A DNA stretch of 64,000 nucleotides from Gordius sp. MW1 (Eukaryota > Nematomorpha > Gordioida > Gordea > Gordiidae): NCBI GenBank assembly GCA_964036665.1, contig OZ038533.1, positions 6,532,413-6,596,412 on the forward strand. Reading direction: 5' to 3'. Below, piece by piece: positions 22,237 to 35,800 of the stretch (its first letter is position 1; every line of letters starts with the position of its first letter). A program made the translations under genes and the position numbers. Below the pieces are notes generated by a model. It was not told the origin of the DNA. It saw only the letters and a program-made list of their open reading frames with translations, and did not search any database.

Positions 22237-22964
22237 TAGTGTTGTTAAATTGCTAATTTCCTTTAACTCCAGACGCGAGCACGCACACTGACTTGTTTAA
22301 TAGGCGCGTTAGCACAATCTGTGCTTGCTATTCGGTGCACTAGGCAGAATAGTAGCATATAAAAATTCTCAAGAAGCGAGTCAAAGCAATAAAAAATCTG
22401 TTCAAGCATTGAGCAGATTGCCCGAGCAGAAACTCGAGCAGATAGCAGTTTTACTCGAAGCAATTGCTACATTTAACATAAATAAATTAAGAACTTTGCC
22501 CCCATTCTTCCACCCTCTGTCTCACCCAGAGGGGCCCTTTTTTTGCCCCCCCCCCTTTTTTTACTCTCTCACTCACTCAGAGAAAATCTTATTTATTTGG
22601 TCCCCTTCCTTCACTCTCTCCCTCTCTCAGGGAGGAGGGGCAAATTACCCCCCCCCCTTTTAGGGGAAGGGGAGGTTGGAAGAGGGGAGCAAAAAGGGGG
22701 GGGGATAGGGGTAAATTACCCTCCATACCTCTCAAGGAGGGAGAGGGTGTAAGAAGGGGGCGAAATTTTCAATGCCTGATGTGCTGCTTTGACTCGCCTC
22801 TAGAGCATTTTTGTATGTAGAGTTGTAAAATTATTTGCTTCAACTCCAGACGCGAGCATGCACACTGATTGTTTAATAAGCGCGTATAGCACAATCTGTG
22901 CTTGCTGTTCGGTGCACTCAGAACAATAGCATATAATGCTCGAGAAGTGGAGTCAAAACATATT
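22237..22964. mobile_element. TAGAGTTG hAT-like MITEs with C/G-run centre
   Basis: A first copy starts TAGTGTTGTTAAATTGC (22237) and runs to about 22480. A pyrimidine/purine-run centre follows (22495-22765), then an inverted partial arm (GACTCGCCTCTAGAGCATTT, 22788-22807). A second copy starts TAGAGTTG (22818) and is cut by LINE sequence near 22965. Shared internal marks are ACGCGAGCA, GTTCGGTGCACT and GCATATAA. Confidence 0.65.
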
Positions 22965-24905
22965 AATGGTAGAAGAGCATATTCCATAGAGAGCAAGCAC
23001 GATTAAACCATCATTCAGAGGCTAAAAAAGACCCGCAGGAGTGCTGCACTTACAGAGATTTTAAGCCAACTTGCCACTTATTAAAACTTATGCAAATTTG
23101 TTATTAACAAGGCTGAAAAACGTTACTCTCGGTTATCCAATTCAGATTTGTGGCCGGTAAATCCACAATTGACCCAATCTTTGCACTAAGACAGATGGTG
23201 AATATATATGGGGATAAGGGAAGAAGACTATTCAGATTTTTATAAACTTCGAGAAAGCTTATACGGTCCCTCGCGATTCAATATGCTGGTGCTTGAGAAA
23301 ACATAATATTCCTAACGCATTTGTACGGCTTATAAAAAATATATATAAAGTCCAAAATTGTTGTCAAGGATCTCCTCCACGTCACTTTTTATTAACAAAA
23401 TTATGGACACGATAACGAGGGACATTTAATAGCCATTTTGTTTGAGTATGCTATAGGCCGATGATATAGTACTATGCTAGGAGATACAAAAAATGGTCAA
23501 AACGGTTATCTGAATAAGATTAAAATGTCAATAAATTAAAAATCTAAATATGGAGATGAACATCACTGGGACCTATCGTTGGACGATCAATTGAAATACA
23601 TAAAAGTAGATAGTTTACATCACTCGGTTCGATGCTGTTTCAAGAGGGATATAAAGCCAATGCACGGATTCAGAAAAAATGGATTATATGGCAAGTCAAG
23701 AAGACGCCAACATGACTGATGAGCAAACGTTGTTACTTTAATGGAATGAAACATAAAGGCTGCGGAATAAAGGTTTATATACGGAGATGAGAATGATGCT
23801 TGAGATTAGGTACACAAAGTAGCATATGACGAACTTTCTTATAACAAAAATGAGTATTTAACCTTGCCGATCATGGTAAATGAAAGTCGGCTAATATTTT
23901 AAGGATAAATGCTGAGGTTAAGGGATTGTTGCGAATACGAAATATGCCCGGGCAGGCCGGTCCGCAAACAGGCCTAAAAGTTCCGGCTCGACTCAGGTAT
24001 GGGCGGGTTTGGAAATTTAAAAAGTACTATATGCTGGTCTCGGACAAGCCAGATAATAATAAGACTCTAAGGGCCCAAATTCTATAAACTGTTTTGCAAC
24101 AATTATCAATAAACCGGCCACAAACAGGATTGAAATAAAATATAGATAATGACAGCTTTTATTTTTTTATTATTTTTATGAATGATTAACTTCAAATAAT
24201 TATATTTTAATTGCATGCGAAATATCTAAAAACATATAAAAAATGTTGAACCAATTAATAATTTAGCGTTATTATTTAATAAATATTCTTTAAAACCTTC
24301 ATAAAAGATTATGGTGCATATACCTAATATTTCTGGACACCTTTAAATAATATAATTAAAATGGCATCTAATGATGGATATTTAAATCAAGGGCAATGTT
24401 TATACACTTATGGTTACTGCGAAGAGCTGGTAAGGAATAGTAGACAAATTATGCTAAAAGCCAGTTTTCACAGATCTTGCAACAATATTTATTTGTTCGT
24501 TGAATTGCTAGGACAGGAAACAAAAATTTATTAATGATGATTTATTTTTACATGATAAAAAATTAACTTTATATTTAACATGTTAAAGATTGCAATAAAA
24601 TATATGTTAAAGTTTTACTTTTGTAATCAACATGCCCATCCCAAAAGGGGGGCCGGCATGAAATGTATATGAAATATATTTGGAGGGCTCGGGCGGGTCT
24701 AAAAGTTTTCTAAACTGGTAAGACAATCGGGGCCTCTTTAAAAGTCCCGTGCAGATGTAAAATCTTATTGTATTGGATCGGAAAATGGCGGTTGTTTAAG
24801 AAAACGACTTCGTGTTAAATAGAAAGGGCAGGTGGGCAAAATTTTGGACTCAAGTTGTAAGAAATTGATAAAAACAAACCCCACTACTATGAGACAAGAG
24901 ATATT
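22965..24905 (+). mobile_element. RTE-type LINE remnant, interrupted
   Basis: Matches the LINE at 27320-29115 at nucleotide level: GGTAGAAGAGC, GAGAGCAAGCACGATTA, AACAAGGCTGAAAAACG, TTGTGGCCGGTAAATCCACA and GCCGATGATATAGTACTATG (the YADD motif, near 23458). The 3' part resumes at 24790-24905 (GAAAGGGCAGGTGGGCAAA, AAAACAAACCCCACTAC) after an 830-bp foreign segment. Heavily decayed by stops and indels. Confidence 0.75.
23935..24770. mobile_element. Insertion with CGGGC-rich ends inside the LINE remnant
   Basis: Left end TGCCCGGGCAGGCCGGTCCG, right end GGGGGCCGGC, GGGCTCGGGCGGGTC and CGGGGCC, with an AT-rich interior and no gene. It splits the LINE remnant, so it inserted later. Similar to the G/C-block repeats at 11.85, 37.33 and 59.19 kb. 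Confidence 0.5.
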
Positions 24906-25626
24906 TTGAATACGATATAAGCGATTAGAAGCCTTTTAACATCTTACACACTGGTTGATAAAAATATGAATAATAAACTTTTAATATGGTTTTACACTAT
25001 TTTGCAACCTTACTAAATGATTTAAACAGCTGTTTGCTCATTGGTCTCTTTTTGAGTCTGATGTTTGACATTTGAATTTCTGTAAAACTATAATTAATAT
25101 ATGCCTAATACACTTTTTAAACTTTTTCGAGGCTTCATCACCCACTTTTCCGCCGCTTTATCTTTATCGACTCGATCTGATATTGACCATCCCAATAATA
25201 ATTAATTTAGAGATTGCGATTCTTTACATGTTAATGTTAAAAATATTAAGAAATAAATTTATTAATATATAATTAATATAGTTGTTTTATTAAAGGACTC
25301 GTCGGATTAATAAAGAAATTATAACTTTTATCTACTTTTTTTGTTGGAAAATCTCCTCCACTTGTGGCCCGCAATATTTTTTTACCTTACCCATTTATCA
25401 ATCCAACTTTAACACTATTAAATAATTGCATAGCTCGTAAATAAATGCATACAAAGGATCAATACCAAATATTTATATCGCATTTATTAAATTTATGCCA
25501 TCGCTTAGAAGAATTTGTAACGTTATGACGTAAAAACATGACATATATAGATGAGCAAGTTTGATTTGTATATAATTATAAGCATAAAAAAAATTAAAAT
25601 TTCTTTATTAATTTAATGTGCATAAC
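24906..25626. other. Intergenic, upstream of the F-box gene
   Basis: AT-rich. A 66-codon frame at 25072-25272 is hydrophobic and low-complexity, without family resemblance. Promoter presumed here; no distinct motif can be named. Confidence 0.4.
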
Positions 25627-27168
25627 ATGAATGTAGGCTGCTATGACCCTATAAATATTAAAGATATCTATGTGCCTATCGAATTGTGGATTAAAATTTT
25701 CGGATATCTAGATTACGAATCCGCATTCGCGTTTAGTCAAGTGAATAACTATACCAATAAATTAGCGCATCAAATATGGTCCAGAAGCTCAAATGTTTGG
25801 AAAAATTATTACACCGATAAATACAGTCTTGGTGATTTATTTGAATTTTTGCCAGTATTGGGAGATGTGAGCCGTCTAATTAAAGACACTACTTTAAGTT
25901 GGAATGATTATAGTGTAATAAAGAAAGTTCTACATATTTACAATTGTGACGGAAAGCCCGTTCCATTACGTAAATATTACCAAAGACTTCATCACGCAGC
26001 TTTGAGCATATCACAAGGCCAAGCATCGATCTCAAAATTTAGACTAAATTATAACGTATCCAGTGATTTACCTTATAATGAGTTGAATTGTATGCACATG
26101 TGCGATGATTATTTGCTGATTGGGTATTGCGATGGCGTTGTATGTTTGAGAGAGTTAAAGCCAAAGTCTAAACTATACAAAGTATGCAAGCATGATAGCA
26201 CAGTCGTAAGAGTCTCTACATTTGAAAGGCATAGCGAAGGCAATCTATTATCATCTTTCAAATACGTATTAACCCTTTCAGTTGATGGTTTAATTCTTTT
26301 GAATTATATGATAATCGAACAAAGGGATTCCCTTAATAATGTGCCCTTTAAATTTTATTGTCAACGCTTGTTTATTCTAAATAATGAAAAGTGTCTAAAT
26401 TTTAGTATATGCAACGCGTCTTTCCTATGTGTAACCCTATGTCGGGCAGTTGTATTCCAAAACTTTAGCCAAAACCCCGAACCATATGGAGTGTATGAGT
26501 ATGATTCTGGTATAGGAACATCTTATATCGATGGATTGCTAACAAATCATCAAATTATTTTGGCTACAAATCAAGCCGGTCATTCGTCATACAAAATATA
26601 TAGCGTGGAAACGCGCCATTTAATTAAAATTATTCGGCTACCATGTCAAATCTATGAAGGCCCATTTAGAAGTTCGATTATTGCAAAAGATAATTATATC
26701 GTGCTACTTATGGAAAATAAAATTATCATTAACAATTATTTCAAAAATACAGTAATTATAGGCGAAGTGAGTCATGAAGAGAAGACGACCTGCCGCAGCT
26801 ACATCATAGATCTAATTATAAGGGCTAACATAGCAGTGGTCATAGTTTTTGTACAATTAATTACGGAAACATCCTTGATTAAATGTCTAGTCTTTACATA
26901 CACTAGTGATGACGATTTAATTGATAATTTATCCAAGCTGGATTGTGTGAATGAAAATATGTACATGAAGACATTCAAAAAATGTCACACTTCCTATGTG
27001 TCATGCAACATTTGTATCCTGGATTCAGGGCCAATAATTGGTCTTTTATTTGAGGACTCTTTAATCCTTATAAAGTTTGATCGGTATAAAAATTGGATTA
27101 CTGAAATAAATGGTAGACATAAACAAAGCATCACACACGTGCCATTCCTTCAGTGGCAATTAATTTAA
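25627..27168 (+). CDS. F-box protein with probable beta-propeller
   Basis: Intronless, 513 residues. The start is the ATG at 25627; an earlier ATG at 25616 is in another frame and closes after four codons. Residues about 15-60 form an F-box: VPIELWIKIFGYLDYESAFAF followed by the conserved NN-x-L-A region and W. F-boxes bind SKP1 and bring substrates to SCF ubiquitin ligases. The rest contains repeating beta-strand patterns such as DDYLLIGYCDGVVCLRELKP, LSVDGLILLNYMI and DNYIVLLMENKIIINNYF, consistent with a degenerate WD40-like propeller that would bind substrate; classical WD dipeptides are largely missing, so the propeller is inference. It is not close to any named FBXW I can identify. Lack of introns contrasts with the FGFR and BNIP3 genes and raises the possibility of a retrogene. 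A poly(A) signal lies 42 bp after the stop. Confidence 0.85.
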   Translation: MNVGCYDPINIKDIYVPIELWIKIFGYLDYESAFAFSQVNNYTNKLAHQIWSRSSNVWKNYYTDKYSLGDLFEFLPVLGDVSRLIKDTTLSWNDYSVIKKVLHIYNCDGKPVPLRKYYQRLHHAALSISQGQASISKFRLNYNVSSDLPYNELNCMHMCDDYLLIGYCDGVVCLRELKPKSKLYKVCKHDSTVVRVSTFERHSEGNLLSSFKYVLTLSVDGLILLNYMIIEQRDSLNNVPFKFYCQRLFILNNEKCLNFSICNASFLCVTLCRAVVFQNFSQNPEPYGVYEYDSGIGTSYIDGLLTNHQIILATNQAGHSSYKIYSVETRHLIKIIRLPCQIYEGPFRSSIIAKDNYIVLLMENKIIINNYFKNTVIIGEVSHEEKTTCRSYIIDLIIRANIAVVIVFVQLITETSLIKCLVFTYTSDDDLIDNLSKLDCVNENMYMKTFKKCHTSYVSCNICILDSGPIIGLLFEDSLILIKFDRYKNWITEINGRHKQSITHVPFLQWQLI

Positions 27169-27209
27169 ATATGTTAATGTTTTAATGCGTATGAGTAATG
27201 ATTTTTATC

Positions 27210-27215
27210 AATAAA
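27210..27215 (+). terminator. Poly(A) signal of the F-box gene
   Basis: AATAAA 42 bp downstream of the stop codon, followed by T-rich sequence. Confidence 0.6.
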
Positions 27216-27319
27216 AATATGTTTCGCTGTTTTTAATTGTTCTATACTAAACATAGGCTTAAAATATGGCTCAGTGTACTAGAGAGGGGCTAAGACTCCC
27301 CCTCCTCAAGATTTTTAAA

Positions 27320-29115
27320 ATCAAATTAACGAATTATTTTGCCTTTTAAAACAACTAACAAAAAAGTCGGAGTTCAAGAGTATAGGGACGCAAAGAGGGC
27401 TGCAAAAAAGGCCGTTGCAATAGCGAAGAATGCCGCGTACACCGAGATGGCAAACAAGCTGGATAGGCTTATGTACAAATTGGCCAAGATAAGGGAGAAG
27501 AAAAGTCGCGATGTCGGAGTTCTTAAAATAGTCAAAAACGAGAAGGGTCAAACCTTATTCAAGCCGAAGGAAGTGATGGAAAGGTGGAAATGATATTTTA
27601 ATACCCTTATGAATATTGCAAATGACAAGGATTCCCTTCCCAAAATCGAGCCAAATATAAGTATGGTCGAACTCTTTCAGGAAGATGGAGTTAGGACACA
27701 AATGAACAAGATGCAAAATAGAAAAGCAAATGGTCCTGATGGAATACCTTTGGAAGCATTGCACGGATGTCGTGAAGAAGGAGTCACCACCATGACGAAC
27801 CTTATTAACAAGATATTGGTAGAAGAGCGAATTCTTAATCAATGGAGAGCAAGCACGATTATACCCTTAATTAAAGGTAAAGGAGACCCTCAAAACTGTG
27901 GCAATTACAGAGGTATCAAGCTAACTTGCCACTCCTTGAAGCTTATAAAAAGGATATTAGTAACAAGGCTGAAAAACGAGGTGGAAATATCGGCTAACCA
28001 ATTCGGATTTGTGGCCGGCAAATCCACAATCGACCGAATCTTGGCACTAAGACAAATGATGGATAAGTATGGTGAAAAGAGGAATGACGTACATATGGTC
28101 TTTATCAACTTGGAGAAAGCTTATGACACTGTCCCCCGCGATTTAATATGGTGGTGTTTGAGAAAACAAAATATTCCTGACGCATATATACGGCTTATAA
28201 AAGATATTTATGAAAAACAGTTGTAGACTCAACATCTTTTCGTGTTAAAATTGGATTTCATTAAGGCTCTGCTTTAAGTCCATTTCTATAATATAATTTT
28301 AGACACGATAACAAGGGATACTCAAAGGCCATCGCCATTGTGTATGCTATATGCCGATGATATAGTACTATGCGAGGAAACAAGGGAGAAAGGATTCGAA
28401 GAAGCCGAAAAGTGGTCAAAGCGCTGATGTGGATATGGTTTAAAGGTCAACGATCGAAAAACGGTATACATGGAAATGAATGGTACAAGCACCCCATCGC
28501 TGGATGACCATCTAAATTACTCCAAAGTAGACAGGTTTACATGCCTCGGCTCGACGCTACATTAAGAGGGAGGTTGTGCAACGGAAGTCAATGCTCGGAT
28601 CCAAAAAGGATGGCTTAAATGAAAAGTATATCCTGTGTAATGTGCGACAAAAAAATGCCAATATGGTTAAAGAGCAAAGCTTACAAATCCATCGTAAGAT
28701 TAGTGTTACTCTATGGAAGTAAAACATGGGCATTAAACACCCGGAAGGAATGCTATTACAAGCCACATAGATGAGAATGATACGGTGGAACTTGGGGTAT
28801 ACTACGACCATATGACGAATGACCTGCTCATGACAAAATAGGGTATTCAACCTATGGCGGACATTATTAACGAAATCGCCTAAGGTGGTATGGGCATATA
28901 CTAAGAAGGGACACGAATGTAAATCAAAAAGTACAGGACATGGAGGTACCGGGGAAGAGAGGAAGAGGACGACGCCGTGTTACGTGGAAAGGGCAAGTCG
29001 ATAAAGTAATGAAAATAAAAGAGATAAGTCAAGATATGGCACTCACCCGGTCAAGATGGAAGAAACTAAGCAAAACAAACCCCACAACTGTGGGACCAAA
29101 TAACTGATAACGAAG
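27320..29115 (+). mobile_element. RTE-clade LINE, 5'-truncated
   Basis: Encodes the linker and reverse transcriptase of an RTE-like element. The linker is RDAKRAAKKAVAIAKNAAY ... EVMERWK (27390-27590). The RT fingers carry [15 protein letters not shown] and [11 protein letters not shown], the palm has [30 protein letters not shown] and YADDIVLCEE (near 28350), and the C-terminus has MEVPGKRGRGRR and RSRWKKL (to about 29105). The endonuclease domain is absent (5' truncation, usual for LINEs). One TGA interrupts the linker/RT frame at 27591-27593 and several frame breaks follow after 28226, so it is dead. It is the best-preserved of four related fragments in the window. The tail ends in GATAACGAAGAAGAGG. 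Confidence 0.92.
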
Positions 29116-29869
29116 AAGAGGAGGCGAGCACTGATGTGCCTGTTTTTGACATTAATGGGATTGGCTGCTGCTTATAGATAAAAATGTGCACTTTTTGAGT
29201 AAATGTTGCGCTTGTAATGTCCCTTTAAACCATACCTGAAGGCAATTTTAGTGCAAAATGCCTTATTTTTTCATCAGTTAACAATGGCACATTTTTTTAG
29301 GATGACGCAATAGCCACGGCTATATAATTTTGAGAGAAAATAGCTGCCATATTTAATGTAATTTATGCGTTTTACCACTTCCTAAATTTCAATACAAAAT
29401 GGCTATGATGATTGATGAATAATATCCTCAATCTCAAAACATAGCACATATAAACAATTGATCAGATTGCTTTTGATACACGACACCGAAATTTGATTTT
29501 TAAGTTGTTATTCATTTAATATTAATTTATAAGACTTCCAGGTACAGCATTATAACTTAGGTTCCCTCAACCACTAGGAACCTTAATCAAACATAAAAAA
29601 ATATTCTTTAAGAGTTTTCTAGCCAATTTCATTAGTCGCCTAAGAGGCGAATATTTATAAAAGAGAATAAGAAATTGCTGTATTTATAAAAAATTTATCG
29701 CACATGCATAAAAAAAGATTAAAAGATGTAACAATTCATTTTACCTTTGAAAAACAAAGAAACAGATGTTTAATAAGTCCATCGCATTTTAGTTAGAAGT
29801 GTTTGAATTTTTCACAATAGGATCAGCTTTTAAGATGTCACGTACATAATTTTTCATTTTTGGTGAGAC
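29116..29869. other. Intergenic, upstream of BNIP3-like exon 1
   Basis: AT-rich unique sequence with no gene. Promoter and 5' UTR of the BNIP3-like gene would lie here if exon 1 at 29870 is right. Confidence 0.4.
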
Positions 29870-32800
29870 ATGACACGTAACTCTGAAAACAATTCGTTGA
29901 CAGGTAATCTCAATGATAATTTACAAGGTTGTTCTTCATCAATAGTTTTAAATTTTGATAATTTTGTTAAAAGGTTTAAACTGTGTTTTGTTAAACCAAT
30001 TTTTTTGCAAACTATTTATTTTATTTTGTTTGTGTTCAATTCTATTATTCCTGAAATTTAATGTTTTAATTGACTTTTTGCTACTCATTTTTCTGGTTAT
30101 AAAATTATTAAAAACTAATTATCTTTTAATATTGAGTAACAACATCAAAATAATTGATTTTTAATATAAAGAATTTGTTGTAGATGTATAACTAATCCTT
30201 GTCATTTATACCAAAGGGATCGTATCTCTTATAACAATATTCACATATATGTAACATTGGGTTATAATGTAAATAAATGAGCTTAAAAGTTTTTACTTTA
30301 AATCTATTAAAATGCTTAAGCATAAGAAATTATGTTTGCATCTTGAACAAAATCTTCAGCAATAAAAACATTAAATAAGAAAAGCTTACATATTTACCAT
30401 TATCAAACTTATTTTGCTTATTCATTTCCAATAACAAATTTTGTGGAAATAAATTAGACCCTTAAAATACCTTTTTAATTTCACCTAACATAAAGCTTAA
30501 CCCTAACTCGTGTCATAAATATGGTTCTGTCTTTAGAATTATGTTGTGTTTATTTATATATAATTTTTAATTGTCTCCATGAAAAGCAGGAATAAGCAGG
30601 TGCCCCAATCCTCCCAAGAAATAATAGCTTAAATATTTAAAGTAGCTGAATTAAAATCATTTTAGATGGTATTTATTTGGTTATTAAATGCAACTGAGGA
30701 AGGTAAGATTGTATTAGGAAGATCGGTTTTTAAAGGAATACCACCACTCTACTGTAATGGCTGTACTGTGTAAGTTGAATGAACTAATCTTAACCAGCGC
30801 GTCTACCTCCTAGTTTGTTGCCTCTTTTTGATTTTGTTTAAAAACCATTAATTTATTTACACACCGTTGTTTTGGTTCGCTTTCCCTTGGTGAAGCTCGA
30901 TTGTTTGCTTTTTTAACTTTAAAAATGGCATTTTTCGCATCAGTAAAATGGTATCTAATAAACTTTTAGCGACGATTTTTCCATTTCTACCATTGTGTGC
31001 ATATCGCTTTTCTATTTATTGAAACAAAAATTTTTGGATTTTATATTAAACAACCATTAATCATCTCGTTCCCCTATATATTTGCTGATTCATTGATTGC
31101 GGGTCGTTTAAATAGCGTGTTTTTCTTTCTCTATGTAGCAATTTATCCTCCCCGTCCCATCATTTTCTCGAACCTCAAAATTTTTAAGGTTACCTTGGTC
31201 ATACTTTATATTATCCCATAGACTGGTGCGTGGATTTTGAGCTTTTCAAGCTTATTTCTCAAACCTGACCCAATTTAAAAATTTTATTTCATAGCCACCC
31301 AAACTTGAAAAGTAGTAATTAAGTTAATTAATATGAAATTTTATAATTATTTTGAACCCCACTCCGACTTATGGGTAAAGCAGCATGAAACATCGACGCC
31401 AATTTATTGCTGTACAGCAGTGTACCATATTATTTATCTTAGTGTTGTCAAAATAAATTGCATTGCAATTAATAATATATCTTCGTATGAAATATCTACC
31501 TTTTAATCCATAAATATTTGGACCATACATTTGCCTACGTGAGGTGAGGGGATAAATTTATATGCAATTTTGACAAGTCGTCCTCTTTATAACATGTAAC
31601 TAAAAGGTTTTTGTTGAACTCTTACCAAGTGAGTGACGAAGTGAACGTGGCAAGGTGAGCACTGTATATCTGAACACTGCCTAGGACGAGGATGATGAGC
31701 TTGATCGGTCCCATAATTTTTGGCAATAATAATTCAATTTTAAAGATAATGTTATATTTCCCAGCCAAAAATTAGCTTAAATCTTTGGAAATCTTTGAAT
31801 ACAATTTTATCACATCGTCCGACTTATAATTTTACAAAGTTTTTCTGACGGGGAATTTAGTGAGGGTAAGTACATTTTTTAATTATCACGTTCACCCTGT
31901 ATAATTTGTTGTGGCAAATAAGTTTGAGATGCTTGCATGCAGAAAATGCGTAATTTTAATTCTGAGGATCTTTTAAAAATGTACCCATTCATCGCTATAC
32001 TACTCCTGCCGACTAATTCCCTAGCTGCTGCAATATCGTAATTTATGATAACTCACAGAATTCTATTCACCCAACCGGAAATTTTCCCCGATATTTCAAA
32101 TGTGTGCAATTTCATCTAAGATGACAAAATCAACCCTCAAATTTTCAAACCACCTTTTTAACTTTTCTCTATATAACGGCGACGCCTTAATCATTCGTGA
32201 CAGGCGATGTGAGTCGGCAACCTTCTCAAAAATAACGCAAATATTTAAATTTAGGCTCGGCCTTACCCACAAACACCTTTAGTTTAATGAGGGGTTGGCG
32301 CCCGGAAATTTTTGCTCGTTCAAGCTGATATAATGTGTGCGCGTTGATAGATTGACGAAGCAAAGTTACGATTATTGCTGGAATCAACACTTTAATTCTA
32401 TAAAAAATGAAAAAGTGATTATGGATTTGTACTAGTGTTTTGTAAAAACGGCTGGCCTTTGGTTTAGTCGACTAAATATAAACAAACCAAAAACTTTTTG
32501 GTCCATTTTCCTTAGTCTACTACCACTGAGCTTAGTCGAAATTTGAAAAACGGACCAGCAAAACCCAGCCGTTTATTTGTACTATCTGATGTACAAGATT
32601 ATTTTGCAATCGCGTTAAGCTTATTGTTCGACCATACCACCGTCCTTTAAATGCCCACTTACGCATGGGTTCAATCGATAGGATCGAGAATAAAGTGATT
32701 GAAGTTAGTTGACTCGGATCTTGCTTTTGTGCCCGATTTGATGATTTAGTCGAGTAGTTATTTGATACTATGGTTTTTGTTGTTCATTTCAATCGGCTAA

Positions 32801-35800
32801 TACATTAGTTTTTTAAATTTCGTGAGTTTAACTTTACGTTAACCTATAGTACATAGGATCTTAAAATAGCTTCGGAATATAAGACTGAATTATAAAAATA
32901 AATTGCTTAGTTATAGTAGATGTTCTTTAATATGCATTTGGTCCTACAGTCGTAAAATTTTGTTGTTCTAAATTTCGTCCATCTTGATCTGGTAAGAGCC
33001 ATGTCCTGATTTATCTTCTTCGTTTTCGTGTCTTTGCCCACTTGCCTTTTCCACGTAACTCCACGTCCAATACTTTTCCACGTTTACATCATTCGTCTCC
33101 CTTTTAGTGTATCAAATTTAAATAAGGTGCAAAATTTTTGCCATTAACCCATTTTCCCTCACTTCTACTCTTAATTTATGAAGTCGAATTAATGTCACAT
33201 CCCGCCGTTTTACCCCTCTAGCCTTATAGACGCGACCTTTTAAATCGATGGATAACAATCATAATCTATACATAGTTATTGCATACGAAGTGGAATTAAT
33301 TAAGCCTGCGGTGTTAGAGTTATAAATAAGGATTCTCTTTCGTTAGTTAATAATGCATGACGCTAGTTCTTCCCAGGCAGGAGTTGGGATACCCAAAATT
33401 AGGTAATTTTTTCATATAGATTTTTTTAAAGTTATGTAGTAGAGACGCTTGTAATGTCTTTGAAGAAATTGATAAGGAGCTAGCGGGCAGCTGTCCCCTT
33501 TTGCTTCCTTCGATTTTTGATCGCTAGAGTCTTTTACTTAAACTTTATTGGTCGTACGAATAGATAAAACCTTTTGCCGTGTTCTCTTTTACCCACACTT
33601 GGGAGTTCTCTTTGATGATCCGTGTTTGAGATAGGTTGATTTATAATTGTCGGACTTAAGAATCATTCCTACATGTACATATATAGGGTTTTATCATTAA
33701 TATCATAGACTTTTGTTGTATTGACATGATGAGTGGGTGTGAGAAAAAAATAAATCAACATCTGTAAAAAATTCGGGATAACATTTTTGTTTTTGATAAA
33801 TTTTGTTAGCACCAACTCCAACCAGCACGGAATGGGTACTTTTAAAAGCCATAATCTTGAAACTTAAAATTTATTCGGAGAGGGATAACCCGCCTTCGTG
33901 CACTATATTTTGTCAAAACCATTATTAGCAAAGATTTTAGCTCGCCTCTTGTTTGTGTCGGCCGCAGAATTTTAAGTACCATGTTTTTTTCCTTATTAAT
34001 TAAAATGATTTAAAGACGCTGCTTATACATTGGATCGATAATAGTTTGCCACATTGATCGCAAGTGGCAACTTCAAAGTGGGTACCTTAAATAACTAGCC
34101 ACGTGTGCTCTCTTAATTTTTGTAATTCTTGAAGAGCTTCTTCATCTGTTTTACTCCTTTAATGCGCTCGAATCCATTAATTTTCCTAGTTCTCGCTAAA
34201 TAAACATCCCTTAGCTTGGCTAGTTTTTATCAATTTGTTTTGTGTACTTATATTACAGCAATCCACCCTACCGTTCTCGGTGCTTTTAAAATGGTTATAA
34301 AAAACGGTGAGGCAAATCTAGTATAATGTTGGGTTTTTGTGAATTGCATTTATTCCTCAGATTTTCGCGCCTCTGCCATTACATTTGGCCCAACCAGTGA
34401 AAACGGTTTTGTTAATAGCTTAACGAGGCAATTTAAGTTTATAGTGATAAACTCATTAAAATTATCGAAAAATTGTATCATTAACGGATTAAATATATGC
34501 CTTAATTTTTGATTAAATTTTGCCTCTTTCTAATTCCGTTTATGAGATTACTCTCAATTATAAAGCCGGATCCCTCATTTACTTCCTACAATGCTTTTGT
34601 TCAATATCAATGTCATTTATTTACTCGCTAAATTAAGGATATCGTTTTTTTGCACGAATTTATTTTGTTCGTGATTAACGAACATTTTTAATAGATTTAT
34701 TGCCCCCATTACTTTCATAAATTATCGTACCGGCTGATTTTAACCCATGGTTCATGTAACGCGAATCGAAGTGACTTAACAGGCATCAGGATGCTAGTAT
34801 AAGATAATTTATCATAAAGTTTCTTGATTCGATCCCTAAATTTTACTAGGGCTTGGTATTGCACCATTTATCATTGGGCTGGCTACCTCTCTTCCTTCTG
34901 TCGAAAGTAGTTTTGTAAAAACGGCTGGATTTGTTTGGTCGGCCTTTGGTTTTTAGTCGATTAAATATAAAAAGACCAAAAAAATAAGGAAAACAGACCA
35001 ACATATCTTTGGCTTGTCCATGTTTAGTCGACTAAAACCCCAGGTCGACCAAACAAGACCCAGCCACTCTTACAACACTAGTTGGAGGAAACCCTCAGGC
35101 GCTGTTGCTGCGGTTAGATGTTTGTTACACTTACTACATGTAACCTAACCGCGCTTGGGAATTATTGATATTTGCTGATACAAGAGACAAATCATCATCC
35201 ATTATGCACTTTTATCCATCTTCCCCGCCCCCCCCCCCCCTTCTGTGATGATACTAAGTAAATCTCGTGTTAGGTTGTGGCGTGTTAAATCATCCCACTT
35301 TGTTTGTTGTCAGTGTTGGTAAATTTAAGGGGGGGGGGCGGACATGGGCGTAGCCAGGATTTGGATTGGAGGAGGCAAAGGAAGGGGCAAAAGGATGGTT
35401 TTATTAAATTTTAACCATTATTATATCAAGTTTAAAGGCTTCTTTTAAATTTAGAAGGGGGTAGCCGTCCCTCCCTGTCTCCCTCTGGCTACGCCCTTGA
35501 GGACCATCCCTCTTCCCCTGAATTTTTACCTATTGTGGTTTAGGGAGGGGGATTTTGGCCAAGCTTGGATACAGATTTTACTAATTTAGACAAATTTGTC
35601 CCGGATGGATGTTATAAGAAATTAAATTCTTCTCTGTTGTAAATGTTATCTGTCTTTCGAAAAAAATTTTGCTTTGCTAAGGCGAGAACTGGCATAGAAA
35701 GGGAATAATTACATGGCTTTTGTATCGTTGAAACCTAGCCTTCATTTTGTTAGCCTTTCTAATATTTTTAGAGCTCTGTTTACCAGTTAAAGTTTACAAT

